Under the pieces are notes generated by a model. It worked only from the letters and a program-made list of their open reading frames with translations, had not been told where the DNA came from and ran no database searches. From an uncultured Collinsella sp. (lineage in GTDB: Bacteria > Actinomycetota > Coriobacteriia > Coriobacteriales > Coriobacteriaceae), in the NCBI GenBank assembly GCA_902496645.1, contig CABVBR010000049.1, positions 1 through 13,102 of the forward strand: a stretch of DNA of 13,102 nt, written 5' to 3'. This document shows positions 13,044 through 13,102 of this stretch, piece by piece (within the stretch, counting starts at the first letter, position 1; each line of letters begins with the position of its first letter). A program made the position numbers and the translations under genes.

Positions 13044-13058
13044 GCAACATCAAGTTGC
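13044..13058 (+). repeat. Small hairpin before the rplX terminator
   Basis: GCAAC (13044-13048) pairs with GTTGC (13054-13058) around the loop ATCAA. It lies between the rplX stop and the main terminator and could stabilise the mRNA 3' region. Confidence 0.4.
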
Positions 13059-13062
13059 TAGC

Positions 13063-13098
13063 AAAGGCCCGGATGCCCCACGGCACCCGGGCCTTTTT
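13063..13098 (+). terminator. Strong intrinsic terminator after rplX
   Basis: AAAGGCCCGG (13063-13072) pairs perfectly with CCGGGCCTTT (13087-13096). After one A-C mismatch the stem continues as TGCC (13074-13077) with GGCA (13082-13085) around a 4-nt loop. A run of five T residues (13094-13098) completes it. It starts 26 nt after the rplX stop, which marks the end of this ribosomal transcript. Confidence 0.9.
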
Positions 13099-13102
13099 CT
13101 AT

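Noticed and set aside
1..13102. tRNA, rRNA, CRISPR array, integrase, transposase or phage genes
   Set aside because: None was seen on reading both strands; all + strand coding sequence is accounted for by the genes listed.

Overview
The window is a stretch of GC-rich bacterial chromosome with every gene on the + strand. It most resembles a coriobacterial actinobacterium of the Collinsella type. The reasons are an actinobacterial-looking L3 and L2, the type II fatty-acid order accB-fabZ-accC-accDA with the two carboxyltransferase subunits fused, and strong C-ending codon bias. The genus is an inference from sequence style and gene order; no search was run.

Region 1 (1-3573) is the 3' end of a fatty-acid synthesis operon: the tail of accB (biotin carrier), fabZ (hydroxyacyl-ACP dehydratase), accC (biotin carboxylase) and a single-chain accDA carboxyltransferase. 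Together they make malonyl-CoA and carry out the dehydration step of elongation. Region 2 (3590-6799) holds three genes unrelated to that pathway: a stand-alone PTS EIIC-type sugar permease lacking EIIA and EIIB, ended by an intrinsic terminator; a cation diffusion facilitator whose metal-site residues (Asn-Asp-Asp-Asp) suggest manganese; and a histidine phosphatase.

Region 3 (6800-7247) has no gene. It carries a perfect 35-bp inverted repeat nested around a second hairpin (6844-6980), then a putative promoter element and a structured leader. Region 4 (7248-13036) is the S10/spc ribosomal protein cluster in the order rplC, rplD, rplW, rplB, rpsS, rplV, rpsC, rplP, rpmC, rpsQ, rplN, rplX. rpsJ is missing from its usual place before rplC. 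The cluster ends at a strong terminator right after rplX, where rplE would normally follow.

The most interesting signals are non-coding. A 26-nt element occurs upstream of both rplC (7038-7063) and rplB (8903-8928) with 23 of 26 positions identical. Each copy is followed by a distinct, foldable leader. A terminator-like hairpin separates rplW from rplB, and the rplB leader can form a pseudoknot that captures its own ribosome binding site. A third structured leader precedes rplN. This suggests that the ribosomal cluster is broken into separately controlled transcription units with several candidate autoregulatory RNAs. These are hypotheses from base pairing read by eye.
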